Positions 1 to 7,085 of a DNA stretch of 38,852 nucleotides are shown here, one piece after another (within the stretch, counting starts at the first letter, position 1; each line of letters begins with the position of its first letter). The DNA is from a bacterium. Its GTDB lineage: Bacteria > Planctomycetota > B15-G4. Below the pieces are notes generated by a model that saw only the letters and a program-made list of their open reading frames with translations, was not told where the DNA came from and ran no database searches. Both the position numbers and the translations under genes were made by a program. The stretch spans positions 1 through 38,852 of the forward strand of contig JAUIEF010000027.1 of the NCBI GenBank assembly GCA_030428785.1, written 5' to 3'.

Positions 1-76
1 GGCCGAGCGCGAGCGCGGAGAGCAGGCCCGCGACGGAGCTCCCGGCGTGGCGGCGTGGGGGCGGGGCGGGGCGCAT
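1..76 (-). CDS. N-terminus of an exported protein, cut by the left window edge
   Basis: An open minus-strand frame begins at an ATG read from position 76 and runs off the window after 25 codons without a stop. The visible residues are MRPAPPPRRHAG followed by a hydrophobic Ala/Leu/Val/Ser stretch (SSVAGLLSALALG). This looks like the n- and h-regions of a signal peptide. The two adjacent arginines are not followed by a full Tat motif. No Shine-Dalgarno sequence is seen directly upstream. Nothing can be said about function because the mature protein lies outside the window. It is divergent from the helical-repeat gene starting at 246. Confidence 0.45.
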   Translation of the reverse strand, partial: MRPAPPPRRHAGSSVAGLLSALALG

Positions 77-86
77 GGTGGTCGCG

Positions 87-95
87 AACGTAGCA
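87..95 (-). promoter_or_regulatory. possible extended -10 for the truncated left-edge gene
   Basis: Read on the minus strand, TGC-TACGTT matches the extended -10 pattern TGnTAnnnT. It ends 10 bases before the ATG at 76, so a transcript starting from it would have almost no leader. This fits the lack of a Shine-Dalgarno. No convincing -35 is seen, so this is a weak call. Confidence 0.25.
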
Positions 96-245
96 CACCC
101 ACCGGGCGCGTCGGCCGGGTGACGTAACGCGCGCCGCGAGCGCGCGTCGGGCCGGTCGCGAGCCGGGGCGCGGGCCCCGGCCGGTCATCCGAGTCCGCGG
201 CGTCCGGGAGCGGCGCGCCGCCGACGCACCCAGGGGGTCACGCGC

Positions 246-1094
246 ATGCACGCGGCATCACGTTGGTTCGGGACGTTCGTTCTCCTCGCGACGGTCATCG
301 TCGGTCCGGCCTCGGCGGTCGGCCGCAGCCCGGGTGACGTGCCGCCGGACGTCGGCGCGGTCGTCGACGAGGGCGCGGGCGCGACGCCCGTGGAGACCGA
401 GCGCGGACGCGAGGCGCTGGGCGCCGCGTCGCGCATGAAGAGGGAGGCCTACGCGCTCGAGGGCGAGGCGCGCGAGCAGGCGCTGCTCGCCGCCGCGTCG
501 GCGTACGGCGCGGTCGCGGACCAGGGGGACCACGGCGTGCTCGACCGCGTCGAGGGCGCCTTCCGCGCCGGCGAGATCCTGAGGGCGCGCGGGCTCGGCG
601 AGGAGGCCGGTCGGCGCTTCGCCCAGGCGGTCGGACTCGGCGAGCCCGCGGCGGATCCGGACGTCCGCGAGTTCGCCGCCCGGGCGCTCCTCGAGCGGGC
701 GCACCGGATCCGGCGGGAGGGCGAGGCGACCGAGGCCCTGGCGGCCTACGGCGAGGTTCGGGGGCGGTTCGCCGACCGGGCGCGGCCCTGCTCCCACGCG
801 GTGACCTGGAGCGGCAAGCTCCTGCTCGCCGAGGGGCGGGTCGACGAGGCGCGGGACGTGCTGCTCGACCTGGAGCCCTTCCTCCCCGGCCGGGAGCTGG
901 AGGCCGTCCGCAACGTGGATCGCCTCGTCGAGGCGCTCCTGGAGGCCGGACGGACCGAGGAGGCCCACGAGGCGGTGGCCCGGGTGGGCGACCGGATGGC
1001 CGCGGCAGCCGCCGAGGAAGGCGAAACGATGACGGCCGCTCTGGAGGCTTCCCTGGGGGCGCTCCGTGATAAGGTGGGCCACTCGGGTTACTGA
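246..1094 (+). CDS. secreted TPR-like helical-repeat protein, function unknown
   Basis: This 282-residue protein starts at ATG 246 with an AGGGGGT ribosome binding site about 9 bases upstream. Residues 1-25 form a signal peptide: a short basic start, the hydrophobic run FVLLATVIVG, and a PASA-V type cleavage region. The rest is almost wholly alpha-helical and rich in Ala, Glu and Arg. It has TPR-like spacing (for example AGEILRARGLGEEAGRRFAQA and LLEAGRTEEAHEAVARVG). No catalytic motif is visible. It probably acts as a periplasmic scaffold or binding protein, but the family is not recognised beyond helical repeats. The gene stands alone and is followed at once by three hairpins, the last of which looks like a terminator. 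Confidence 0.8.
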   Translation: MHAASRWFGTFVLLATVIVGPASAVGRSPGDVPPDVGAVVDEGAGATPVETERGREALGAASRMKREAYALEGEAREQALLAAASAYGAVADQGDHGVLDRVEGAFRAGEILRARGLGEEAGRRFAQAVGLGEPAADPDVREFAARALLERAHRIRREGEATEALAAYGEVRGRFADRARPCSHAVTWSGKLLLAEGRVDEARDVLLDLEPFLPGRELEAVRNVDRLVEALLEAGRTEEAHEAVARVGDRMAAAAAEEGETMTAALEASLGALRDKVGHSGY

Positions 1095-1109
1095 CGGCTC
1101 CCGAGCCGT
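1094..1109 (+). other. small hairpin overlapping the end of the stop codon
   Basis: ACGGCT and AGCCGT can pair around a four-base CCCG loop, starting at the last base of the stop codon of the preceding gene. It is the first of three hairpins in a row. Confidence 0.4.
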
Positions 1110-1122
1110 TAGAGACCCATGA

Positions 1123-1148
1123 GCACCGGCCCGGGAGAGAGCCGGTGC
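1123..1148 (+). other. 8-bp perfect hairpin with GGGAGAGA in the loop
   Basis: GCACCGGC (1123-1130) pairs perfectly with GCCGGTGC (1141-1148) around the loop CCGGGAGAGA. The loop shares the sequence GGGAGAGA with the terminator-like hairpin 30 bases downstream. Confidence 0.55.
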
Positions 1149-1159
1149 CCGACACTTCG

Positions 1160-1205
1160 GGGGCGCCCTCTTCTGGGAGAGAGAAGGGGGCGCCCCTTCT
1201 TCATT
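1160..1205 (+). terminator. Rho-independent terminator of the helical-repeat gene
   Basis: A 15-bp stem (1160-1174 with 1182-1196) has one G-T wobble and a seven-base loop GGGAGAG. It is followed by the pyrimidine tail TTCTTCATT. The stem is GC-rich at the base. It lies about 65 bases after the stop codon of the gene ending at 1094 and is the strongest terminator candidate in the window. Confidence 0.7.
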
Positions 1206-1344
1206 CCCGTGCCGCGCGGCGAGCGAGCCGCGCCGCGGGACGAGGAGAGCCGACGGCGCCCGAGGCTCGGACACCGTCGGCTCCCGGACGACCCGCACCC
1301 GGGGGGCGCGTTCCGGACGGACACGCCCGGGCCTCCCGCGCGCA

Positions 1345-1379
1345 CCCGCCGAGGGGGGACGGACCCTCCCCAGGGCGGG
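1345..1379 (-). terminator. possible terminator hairpin downstream of ugd
   Basis: CCCGCC (1345-1350) pairs with GGCGGG (1374-1379), with further GGGG/CCCC pairing inside. It lies about 45 bases beyond the ugd stop, between the two convergent genes. There is no T-run on either strand, so it may only be a barrier or mRNA 3' end stabiliser. I see no gene in the rest of 1206-1422. Confidence 0.3.
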
Positions 1380-1422
1380 GGCGGACTGCGGTCGCCGGGC
1401 TCCCGGGTGGGGGCCGTCGACG

Positions 1423-2778
1423 TCAGGTCGTGGTCGCGGGAGCGGGGTGCCGCGCGTGCGTCGTCGGCGCGGAGCCGATCGGGTAGTACGCGAAGCCCAT
1501 CTTCTCCATCTCGCTCTTCGGGAAGATGTTCCGGCCGTCGAAGATGACCGGGCTCTTCAGCCGCTCGCGGATGAGCTCGAAGTCGGGGTTGCGGAACTCG
1601 CTCCACTCGGTGAGCAGCAGCAGCGCGTCGGCGTCCGGGAGCGTGTCGTACGGGTGCTCGACGAACTGCAGCTTGTCGCCGTGGTCGCCGAGGCGCCACG
1701 TCGCCTGCTCGATGGCCTCCGGGTCGGTCGCACGCACGGTCGCGCCGGCCTCGAGGAGGCTGTTGATGATGTAGATCGCGGGCGCCTCGCGCATGTCGTC
1801 GGTGCGCGGCTTGAAGGCCAGGCCCCACACGGCGAACGTGCGACCCGCGAGGTCGCCGTCGAAGTGGTCGCGGACGTTCTCGAAGACCCTGTACTTCTGC
1901 TTCGCGTTCACGTCCTCGACGGCCTGCAGGATCTTGAAGTCGTAGTCGTACTGGCGCGCGGTGCGGATGATCGCCTGCACGTCCTTCGGGAAGCAGGATC
2001 CGCCGTAGCCGCAGCCCGCGTACAGGAAGGGCATGCCGATGCGGGAGTCCGTGCCGATGCCGGTACGCACCTTGGTGACGTCCGCGCCGACGCGCTCGCA
2101 GATGTTCGCGATCTCGTTCATGAACGAGATGCGCGTGGCGAGCATGGCGTTCGCGGCGTACTTCGTGAGCTCCGCCGACTTCACGTCCATGTGGATGATC
2201 TTGTTCGGGTTGTCGTGCACGAAGGGCTCGTAGAGCCGGTGCATCGTGTCCCGGGCCTCGGCGGTGTCGCTGCCGACGACGACGCGGTCGGGCTTCATGA
2301 AGTCGTCGATGGCCGCCCCCTCCTTCAGGAACTCGGGGTTGCTCACGACGGTCATCTCGTGCGAGGTCTCCGCCTGCGCGGCGGCCTTGACCTTGTCGGC
2401 GGTGCCGACGGGCACGGTGCTCTTGTCGACGAGGATCTTGGGGCCGTTCGCGGCCTTGCCCACGTCGCGCGCGACGGCGAGCACGTACTTGAGGTCGGCG
2501 CTGCCGTCCTCGTCCGGAGGCGTGCCGACCGCGATGAACACGACGTCGCTCTTCTGGACGGCGTCGGCCGTGTCCGTCGTGAAGTCGAGGCGACCCTCCT
2601 TCACGTTGTGCTTCACCATCTCTTCGAGACCGGGCTCGTAGATGGGGATGATGGCCTTGTGGAGGTCGGCGACCTTCTTCTCGTCGATGTCGACGCAGAT
2701 GACGTCGTTGCCGCTCTCCGCGAAACAGGTTCCCGCGACGAGACCCACGTAACCCGTGCCGATGACTGCGATGCGCAT
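1423..2778 (-). CDS. ugd: UDP-glucose 6-dehydrogenase
   Basis: This protein oxidises UDP-glucose to UDP-glucuronate with two NAD+, supplying precursor for acidic exopolysaccharide or modified envelope sugars. It has 451 residues, the usual family length. The start ATG at 2778 gives MRIAVIGTGYVG, the N-terminal Rossmann motif, with an AAGGA ribosome binding site about 8 bases upstream. Upstream in-frame codons add only low-complexity sequence. The catalytic cysteine lies in GYGGSCFPKD (Cys262). C-terminal UDP-binding domain features such as FAVWGLAFKPRTDDMR are present, and the last residues are a divergent Pro/Ala/Thr tail. It is transcribed alone from a good sigma70-like promoter at 2892-2920 and is convergent with the helical-repeat gene. 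Function is firm; the downstream pathway is not shown here. Confidence 0.96.
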   Translation of the reverse strand: MRIAVIGTGYVGLVAGTCFAESGNDVICVDIDEKKVADLHKAIIPIYEPGLEEMVKHNVKEGRLDFTTDTADAVQKSDVVFIAVGTPPDEDGSADLKYVLAVARDVGKAANGPKILVDKSTVPVGTADKVKAAAQAETSHEMTVVSNPEFLKEGAAIDDFMKPDRVVVGSDTAEARDTMHRLYEPFVHDNPNKIIHMDVKSAELTKYAANAMLATRISFMNEIANICERVGADVTKVRTGIGTDSRIGMPFLYAGCGYGGSCFPKDVQAIIRTARQYDYDFKILQAVEDVNAKQKYRVFENVRDHFDGDLAGRTFAVWGLAFKPRTDDMREAPAIYIINSLLEAGATVRATDPEAIEQATWRLGDHGDKLQFVEHPYDTLPDADALLLLTEWSEFRNPDFELIRERLKSPVIFDGRNIFPKSEMEKMGFAYYPIGSAPTTHARHPAPATTT

Positions 2779-2851
2779 GATGTCCGTCCTTCGAGGATTG
2801 GCCGGGACGGCACGGCTCCGCGTGTCCGGGGAGCGGAGCGGCCGCCGGAGT

Positions 2852-2867
2852 GACCTTTGAAAAGGTC
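2852..2867 (-). promoter_or_regulatory. perfect inverted repeat in the ugd leader
   Basis: GACCTTT and AAAGGTC form a perfect 7-bp inverted repeat around GA. It lies about 20-35 bases inside the predicted ugd transcript, where the local base composition is unusually AT-rich for this genome. It could be an operator or a 5'-leader hairpin. No T-run follows on either strand. Confidence 0.4.
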
Positions 2868-2891
2868 TAGATCGGCCGGAGAGGGCCGAGA

Positions 2892-2920
2892 ACAATACCC
2901 CTTCATCGGAATCCAGTCAA
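2892..2920 (-). promoter_or_regulatory. sigma70-like promoter for ugd
   Basis: On the minus strand TTGACT (2920-2915) and TATTGT (2897-2892) are separated by exactly 17 bases. This gives five of six and four of six matches to the -35 and -10 consensus. Transcription should start near 2885, giving a leader of about 107 bases before the ugd ATG. It is the best consensus promoter seen in the window and lies in a locally AT-richer stretch. Confidence 0.7.
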
Positions 2921-2987
2921 TCTGGTGGATGAGCCGCAAACCCCTTTGTCGGGCCGACTTGCGCGCTCTCCCCACCGGCGGTGACGC

Positions 2988-3064
2988 GGGCGATTGGTTC
3001 AGCTGGCTAGAGCGCCTGCCTTACAAGCAGGAGATCGGGGGTTCGAGTCCCTCATCGCCCACCA
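2988..3064 (+). tRNA. tRNA-Val, anticodon TAC
   Basis: A complete cloverleaf is visible. The acceptor stem GGGCGAT/ATCGCCC pairs perfectly. The D stem is GTTC/GAGC, the anticodon stem is CCTGC/GCAGG with loop CTTACAA (anticodon TAC at 3021-3023, reading GTA), and the T stem carries the loop TTCGAGT. The discriminator is A and the 3' CCA is encoded at 3062-3064. The length is 77. The sequence resembles enterobacterial tRNA-Val(TAC). It sits 50 bases upstream of the start codon of a protein gene on the same strand. Confidence 0.97.
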
Positions 3065-3067
3065 GGA

Positions 3068-3105
3068 CCGGGGGCCTTGCGTACCCTCGGGGATTCCGCC
3101 CCCGG
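3068..3105 (+). promoter_or_regulatory. inverted repeat between tRNA-Val and the DUF3857 gene, overlapping its ribosome binding site
   Basis: CCGGGGGC (3068-3075) is perfectly complementary to GCCCCCGG (3098-3105), with a 22-base loop. The left arm begins three bases after the tRNA CCA end. The right arm overlaps the GGAG ribosome binding site (3104-3107) of the gene starting at 3115. It could help define the tRNA 3' end, attenuate readthrough, or mask the ribosome binding site. No T-run follows. Confidence 0.45.
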
Positions 3106-3114
3106 AGCCCCTCC

Positions 3115-6100
3115 ATGCCGCCGATCCCGGCCGTCCTGCTGCTCGCGATCGCCCTGCTCGTCCCCGCCGCTCCCGCCGCGCCGCCCTCCGGCGCCGACGC
3201 CGTCGAGACCGCGCTCGCGCGCACCTGCGCCGGCCGGCCGCTCGAGGCCTGGCGCGACCTGCTCGACGCCGTCGTCGCGTCGGTCGGCACCGCGGACGCG
3301 GGCGATCCCCTCGCCGCCGCCGAGTGGGAGGTCGCCGCGATCCTGCTCGCCGACCTCACGGCGCGCACGGGGACGTGGGCGGAGACCGAGCGCGCGCTCC
3401 AGTCGACCCTGCCGTGGCCCGACACCGCGTCACCGGAGGTCGGCCTGCGCGTGCGTCATCTCCTCGCGCGTTGCCTCCGCCGGCAGGGCGAGGCCGACCG
3501 GGCGCGCGGCACGACGGACCGTCTCGCGTACTTCTCCGACTGGTACGTCGCCGGGCCGTTCGACAACGAGCGCGGCAGCGGGTTCGACGTCGAGTACGAG
3601 CCCGAGCGGCGCTTCGACCGGCAGGCGGCCATGGCCGGCAAGGAACGCGAGGTGTCGTGGCGCTGGTACCCGGCGCGCCACCACCCGTTGGCGCGCGTCT
3701 CGCTGGACGACGTGCTCCGCCCCGCGAGCCAGGTCGTGGCGTACCTCGCGACGTCGCTCCAGCCGCGCGATCCCGGCGTCGCCGAGCTCCGCGTCGGAAG
3801 CACGGGGCCCTACAAGGTGTTCGTGAACGGCGAGCTCGTCGGCGCGAACGAGGCCGAGCGCCCGTGGGCGCCCGACCAGGACCGTTGGCTCGTCCGCCTG
3901 CGCGACGGCTGGAACCCGGTGCTCGTGAAGCTCGGCCACGAGGACGGCGCGTGGCTGTTCGACGCCCGGCTCACGGACCTCGACGGACGGCCGCTGCGCA
4001 CGGTGCAGTGCGAGTCGGTGTACACGGCCTGGCCGGGTCCGCCGCCCTCCGAGGACGAGGCGGCCCTCGTGTTCTACGGCGTGGAGCCCGCGCCGAAGGA
4101 GGGCGACGCGCTCGAGGGCTGGACGTGGCCCCGCGCGCCCGCCCCCGACGACGGCCCGCTGCCGGCGCTCCGGCCCGGCACGCGCGAGGTGCTCGCGGCG
4201 CGCACGGACGACGCCCGCTCGCTGCGGCTGCTCGTCGTCTACCACCTGCTCGTGCACCCCGAGGACGTCACGGACGAGACCGCTCGCGAGGTCGCGCGGG
4301 CGGCCGTCGCGCTCGAGCCCGACGACGTGCTCGGTTACTACCTGCTGGCGCGCACGTACGAGGCGCGCGGCGCGAGCCGCAACGAGGCCGAGGTGAACAA
4401 GCGGCTCCACGCGTTGCGCGAGGTGCTCGCGCGCGACCCGGACCACGTCGCCGCGCTGCTCGACCTGGCGGAGTTCGCGCTCGAGGACAGCCCGCAGCCC
4501 GACCGTGCCGACGAGCTCACGGCGCGCGCGCTCGCGGCGGCGCCCGGCTCGTGGGACGCGCGCGTGATGCGCGCCCGCCACCTCGAGTCGCGGCAGCGTC
4601 CGGACGAGGCGGCCCTCCAGCGGCGCGAGGCCGAGGCCACGGCGATCGCGGCGCTCACGACGTCCGGCGCGCTGGCGCGCGCGCGCACGCTCGTCCGCGA
4701 GGGTCTCCCCGACGTCGCGGGGGCGCTCCTCCGCGACGCCTTCACGCGCGACGTGCTCGACGGTCGGCTGCTCTCCGAGCTCCTGGAGCTCCTCGCCGCC
4801 GAGGGCGACCTCGCCGGTCTGCTGCGCGTCGTGAACCGATCGCTCGGCGCGGAGCCGCACGACCTGGGCCTCATGCTGACCGCCGCGCGCCACCTCGAAC
4901 ACGGCGACCCCGTCGAGCGGGCCCGCGCCCGCGACATGGTCGGCAAGGCGCTCGAGATCTGCCCCGAGGACGTCCGGGCCCTCGCGCAGCTCGTGCGCAT
5001 CGACGAGCGCGCGGGCGACATCGCGGCGGCGGCCGAGTCGCTCGAGGCGATCGTGCGGCTCGACCCGTCGGACAGCAACGCGCGCCGCCACCTCGCGCTG
5101 CTCACCGAGGGGACGCAGGAGCGCTTCGAGGAGCCGTACCGGTGGGACGCCGCGGAGCTCGTCGACCTGCCGCTCCCCGACGCGGGCGCGAACGACCCCG
5201 TCGAGGTGCTGCGTCGCACGGTCGTCTGGCAGGTGCACCCCGACGGCACCGAGCACGAGTACCAGCACGTCGCGATGCGCGTCCTCAACGAGGGCGGCGC
5301 GCGCCTGCTCGACGTCTACCCCGTCGTGGGGCAGGGCGGCGCGACCATCTACCTCTACAACGCCCGTGTGATCCGGGCCGACGGCACCGTGGAGTACGCG
5401 CCGGCGCCGCGCAGCCGCGGGCGGTCGTACCGCTCCTACGACCTCCCGCCGCTCGCGCCCGGCGACGTCGTCGACATCGAGTACCGCTGCGACCAGTCGG
5501 AGGCCGACGTCTTCGGCGAGTACTTCGGCCTGCGGCACGTCTTCTACCCGGACCGCGTGGACGCGCTCGCGCCGACGCGTCTCTCCGAGCTCGTCGTGCT
5601 CGCGCCCGAGGACGTCCCGCTGACGGTCGTCGAGCGCAACGGCGAGGGGCTCCGCCGCGAGGTCCGTCGCGAGGGCGGCACGGTCGTCCGTCGCTGGACC
5701 GCCGAGGACCTCGGGCGTCCGCCGCTCGAGTCGGCCATGCCCGCCGTCACGGAGTTCGTGCCCGTCGTCGACGTCACGACCTTCCGCGACTGGGACCACT
5801 TCGCGACCTGGTACTGGCACTTCATCGAGAAGGAGTTCCAGACCACGCCCGCGATGCGCGACAAGGTCGCCGAGCTGACGGCCGGCCTCGACACCGAGCG
5901 CGAGAAGATCGAGGCCATCACGCGCTTCGTCGGCCAGGAGATCCGCTACAACGCGTGGCCGTTCGGCACGCACGGCTACGAGCCGTACAGCGCCCCGACG
6001 ATCTTCGAGCGGCGTTTCGGCGACTGCAAGGACAAGTCGATCCTCCTGCGGCAGCTCCTCGCGGAGATCGACGTCGAGGCGTACCCGGTGCTCATCAAGG

Positions 6101-6984
6101 CCGAGTCGCCGCGCGCGGACGAGCCGCTCGACGCCGCGATGGTGAACCACTTCAACCACTGCATCGCGTACCTGCCGGCCACCGACGACCGCGAGGCGAT
6201 GTACCTCGACGCGACGGCGGACCGGAACCCGCTCGAGTACCTGCGCGAGGACGACCAGGGCGCCACCGTGCTCCACGTGACGCCGGACGGCGGGTCGATC
6301 CACACGATCCCGTTCGCGCCGGCCGACGAGAACGCGCTCGTGCGCGAGTATGACGTCGCGCTGCGCGAGGACGGTGGCGCGGACGTCCGCATGCTCGACA
6401 CGAGCAACGGCGCGTTCGGCGTGCGCCACCGCTACCGCTACGGCGGCGAGACGGGCGACCTCGCGAACGGCCTGTCGCGCGAGCTGTCGGCGGGCTTCGG
6501 CGCGGTGGCCATCCGCGAGGTCGAGACCTCCGACCTCGAGGACATCGGCACGCCCGTGCGCCTCGACGTGACCTTCGACGCGCCCGACCTGTGGAGCGGC
6601 TCCGGCGACGTGCGCTCGCTCGAGGTGAGCCTCGACCCGCTGGGCATGGACCAGGTCGCGAAGGAGGCCGCGGTGAACCGCACCTTCGACGTCGTGCTGC
6701 GACGCCCGTTCGCGCACGAGACCGTCGCGACCTACCGCCTGCCGCCCGGCGCGCGCGTGCTCGAGCTGCCGCCCGACGTGGAGGTCGAGGCGCCCGGCCT
6801 GCTCGACTACCGGCAGACCGTGCGCGAGACGGACGACGGCCTCGTGGTCCGCCGGTCGTTCCGCATGACGCAGCCGCGCGTGCCCGTCGAGGACTACGCC
6901 GCGTTCCGCGACGCCGTGCAGCAGGTGCGCCTCGCCGAGGCCCGCGAGGTCCGCGTCTCGGTCCCCGGCGGCGACGCGCCGTGA
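3115..6984 (+). CDS. secreted helical-repeat/DUF3857/transglutaminase-like protein, catalytic triad intact
   Basis: This protein has 1289 residues. The start is set at ATG 3115, which opens a clear signal peptide (MPPIPAVLLLAIALLVPAAPA). Earlier in-frame codons run through the tRNA and are rejected. Domains in order are an N-terminal helical region, a beta-sandwich segment opening with WYVAGPFDN (about 142-310), a long TPR-like helical region (about 350-680), DUF3857 (about 695-880), and a transglutaminase-like domain (about 915-1040). The latter keeps Cys971 (FGDCKDKS), His1015 (FNHC) and Asp1032 (YLDAT). A C-terminal beta domain follows. The likely role is periplasmic or surface protein processing or crosslinking, but the substrate is unknown. 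A shorter paralogue with a degenerate active site follows 101 bases downstream, probably in the same transcript. Confidence 0.88.
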   Translation: MPPIPAVLLLAIALLVPAAPAAPPSGADAVETALARTCAGRPLEAWRDLLDAVVASVGTADAGDPLAAAEWEVAAILLADLTARTGTWAETERALQSTLPWPDTASPEVGLRVRHLLARCLRRQGEADRARGTTDRLAYFSDWYVAGPFDNERGSGFDVEYEPERRFDRQAAMAGKEREVSWRWYPARHHPLARVSLDDVLRPASQVVAYLATSLQPRDPGVAELRVGSTGPYKVFVNGELVGANEAERPWAPDQDRWLVRLRDGWNPVLVKLGHEDGAWLFDARLTDLDGRPLRTVQCESVYTAWPGPPPSEDEAALVFYGVEPAPKEGDALEGWTWPRAPAPDDGPLPALRPGTREVLAARTDDARSLRLLVVYHLLVHPEDVTDETAREVARAAVALEPDDVLGYYLLARTYEARGASRNEAEVNKRLHALREVLARDPDHVAALLDLAEFALEDSPQPDRADELTARALAAAPGSWDARVMRARHLESRQRPDEAALQRREAEATAIAALTTSGALARARTLVREGLPDVAGALLRDAFTRDVLDGRLLSELLELLAAEGDLAGLLRVVNRSLGAEPHDLGLMLTAARHLEHGDPVERARARDMVGKALEICPEDVRALAQLVRIDERAGDIAAAAESLEAIVRLDPSDSNARRHLALLTEGTQERFEEPYRWDAAELVDLPLPDAGANDPVEVLRRTVVWQVHPDGTEHEYQHVAMRVLNEGGARLLDVYPVVGQGGATIYLYNARVIRADGTVEYAPAPRSRGRSYRSYDLPPLAPGDVVDIEYRCDQSEADVFGEYFGLRHVFYPDRVDALAPTRLSELVVLAPEDVPLTVVERNGEGLRREVRREGGTVVRRWTAEDLGRPPLESAMPAVTEFVPVVDVTTFRDWDHFATWYWHFIEKEFQTTPAMRDKVAELTAGLDTEREKIEAITRFVGQEIRYNAWPFGTHGYEPYSAPTIFERRFGDCKDKSILLRQLLAEIDVEAYPVLIKAESPRADEPLDAAMVNHFNHCIAYLPATDDREAMYLDATADRNPLEYLREDDQGATVLHVTPDGGSIHTIPFAPADENALVREYDVALREDGGADVRMLDTSNGAFGVRHRYRYGGETGDLANGLSRELSAGFGAVAIREVETSDLEDIGTPVRLDVTFDAPDLWSGSGDVRSLEVSLDPLGMDQVAKEAAVNRTFDVVLRRPFAHETVATYRLPPGARVLELPPDVEVEAPGLLDYRQTVRETDDGLVVRRSFRMTQPRVPVEDYAAFRDAVQQVRLAEAREVRVSVPGGDAP

Positions 6985-7085
6985 CCCGCGCCCCGACCGG
7001 CCGCGACGCGGCCACGCGAACCGACCGCCGCCCTCCGACCTCCGCGGACGCCGTGCGCGTCCCGTCCGTCTCCCGGAGTTCCTCC

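Noticed and set aside
2857..3114. In-frame upstream extension of the first DUF3857 gene
   Set aside because: It runs through the tRNA-Val gene and lacks conserved sequence. ATG 3115 opens a clear signal peptide with a ribosome binding site.
3430..6717. 1095-codon minus-strand frame antisense to the DUF3857 gene
   Set aside because: The sense strand has a signal peptide and an intact transglutaminase triad, while the antisense product is low-complexity.
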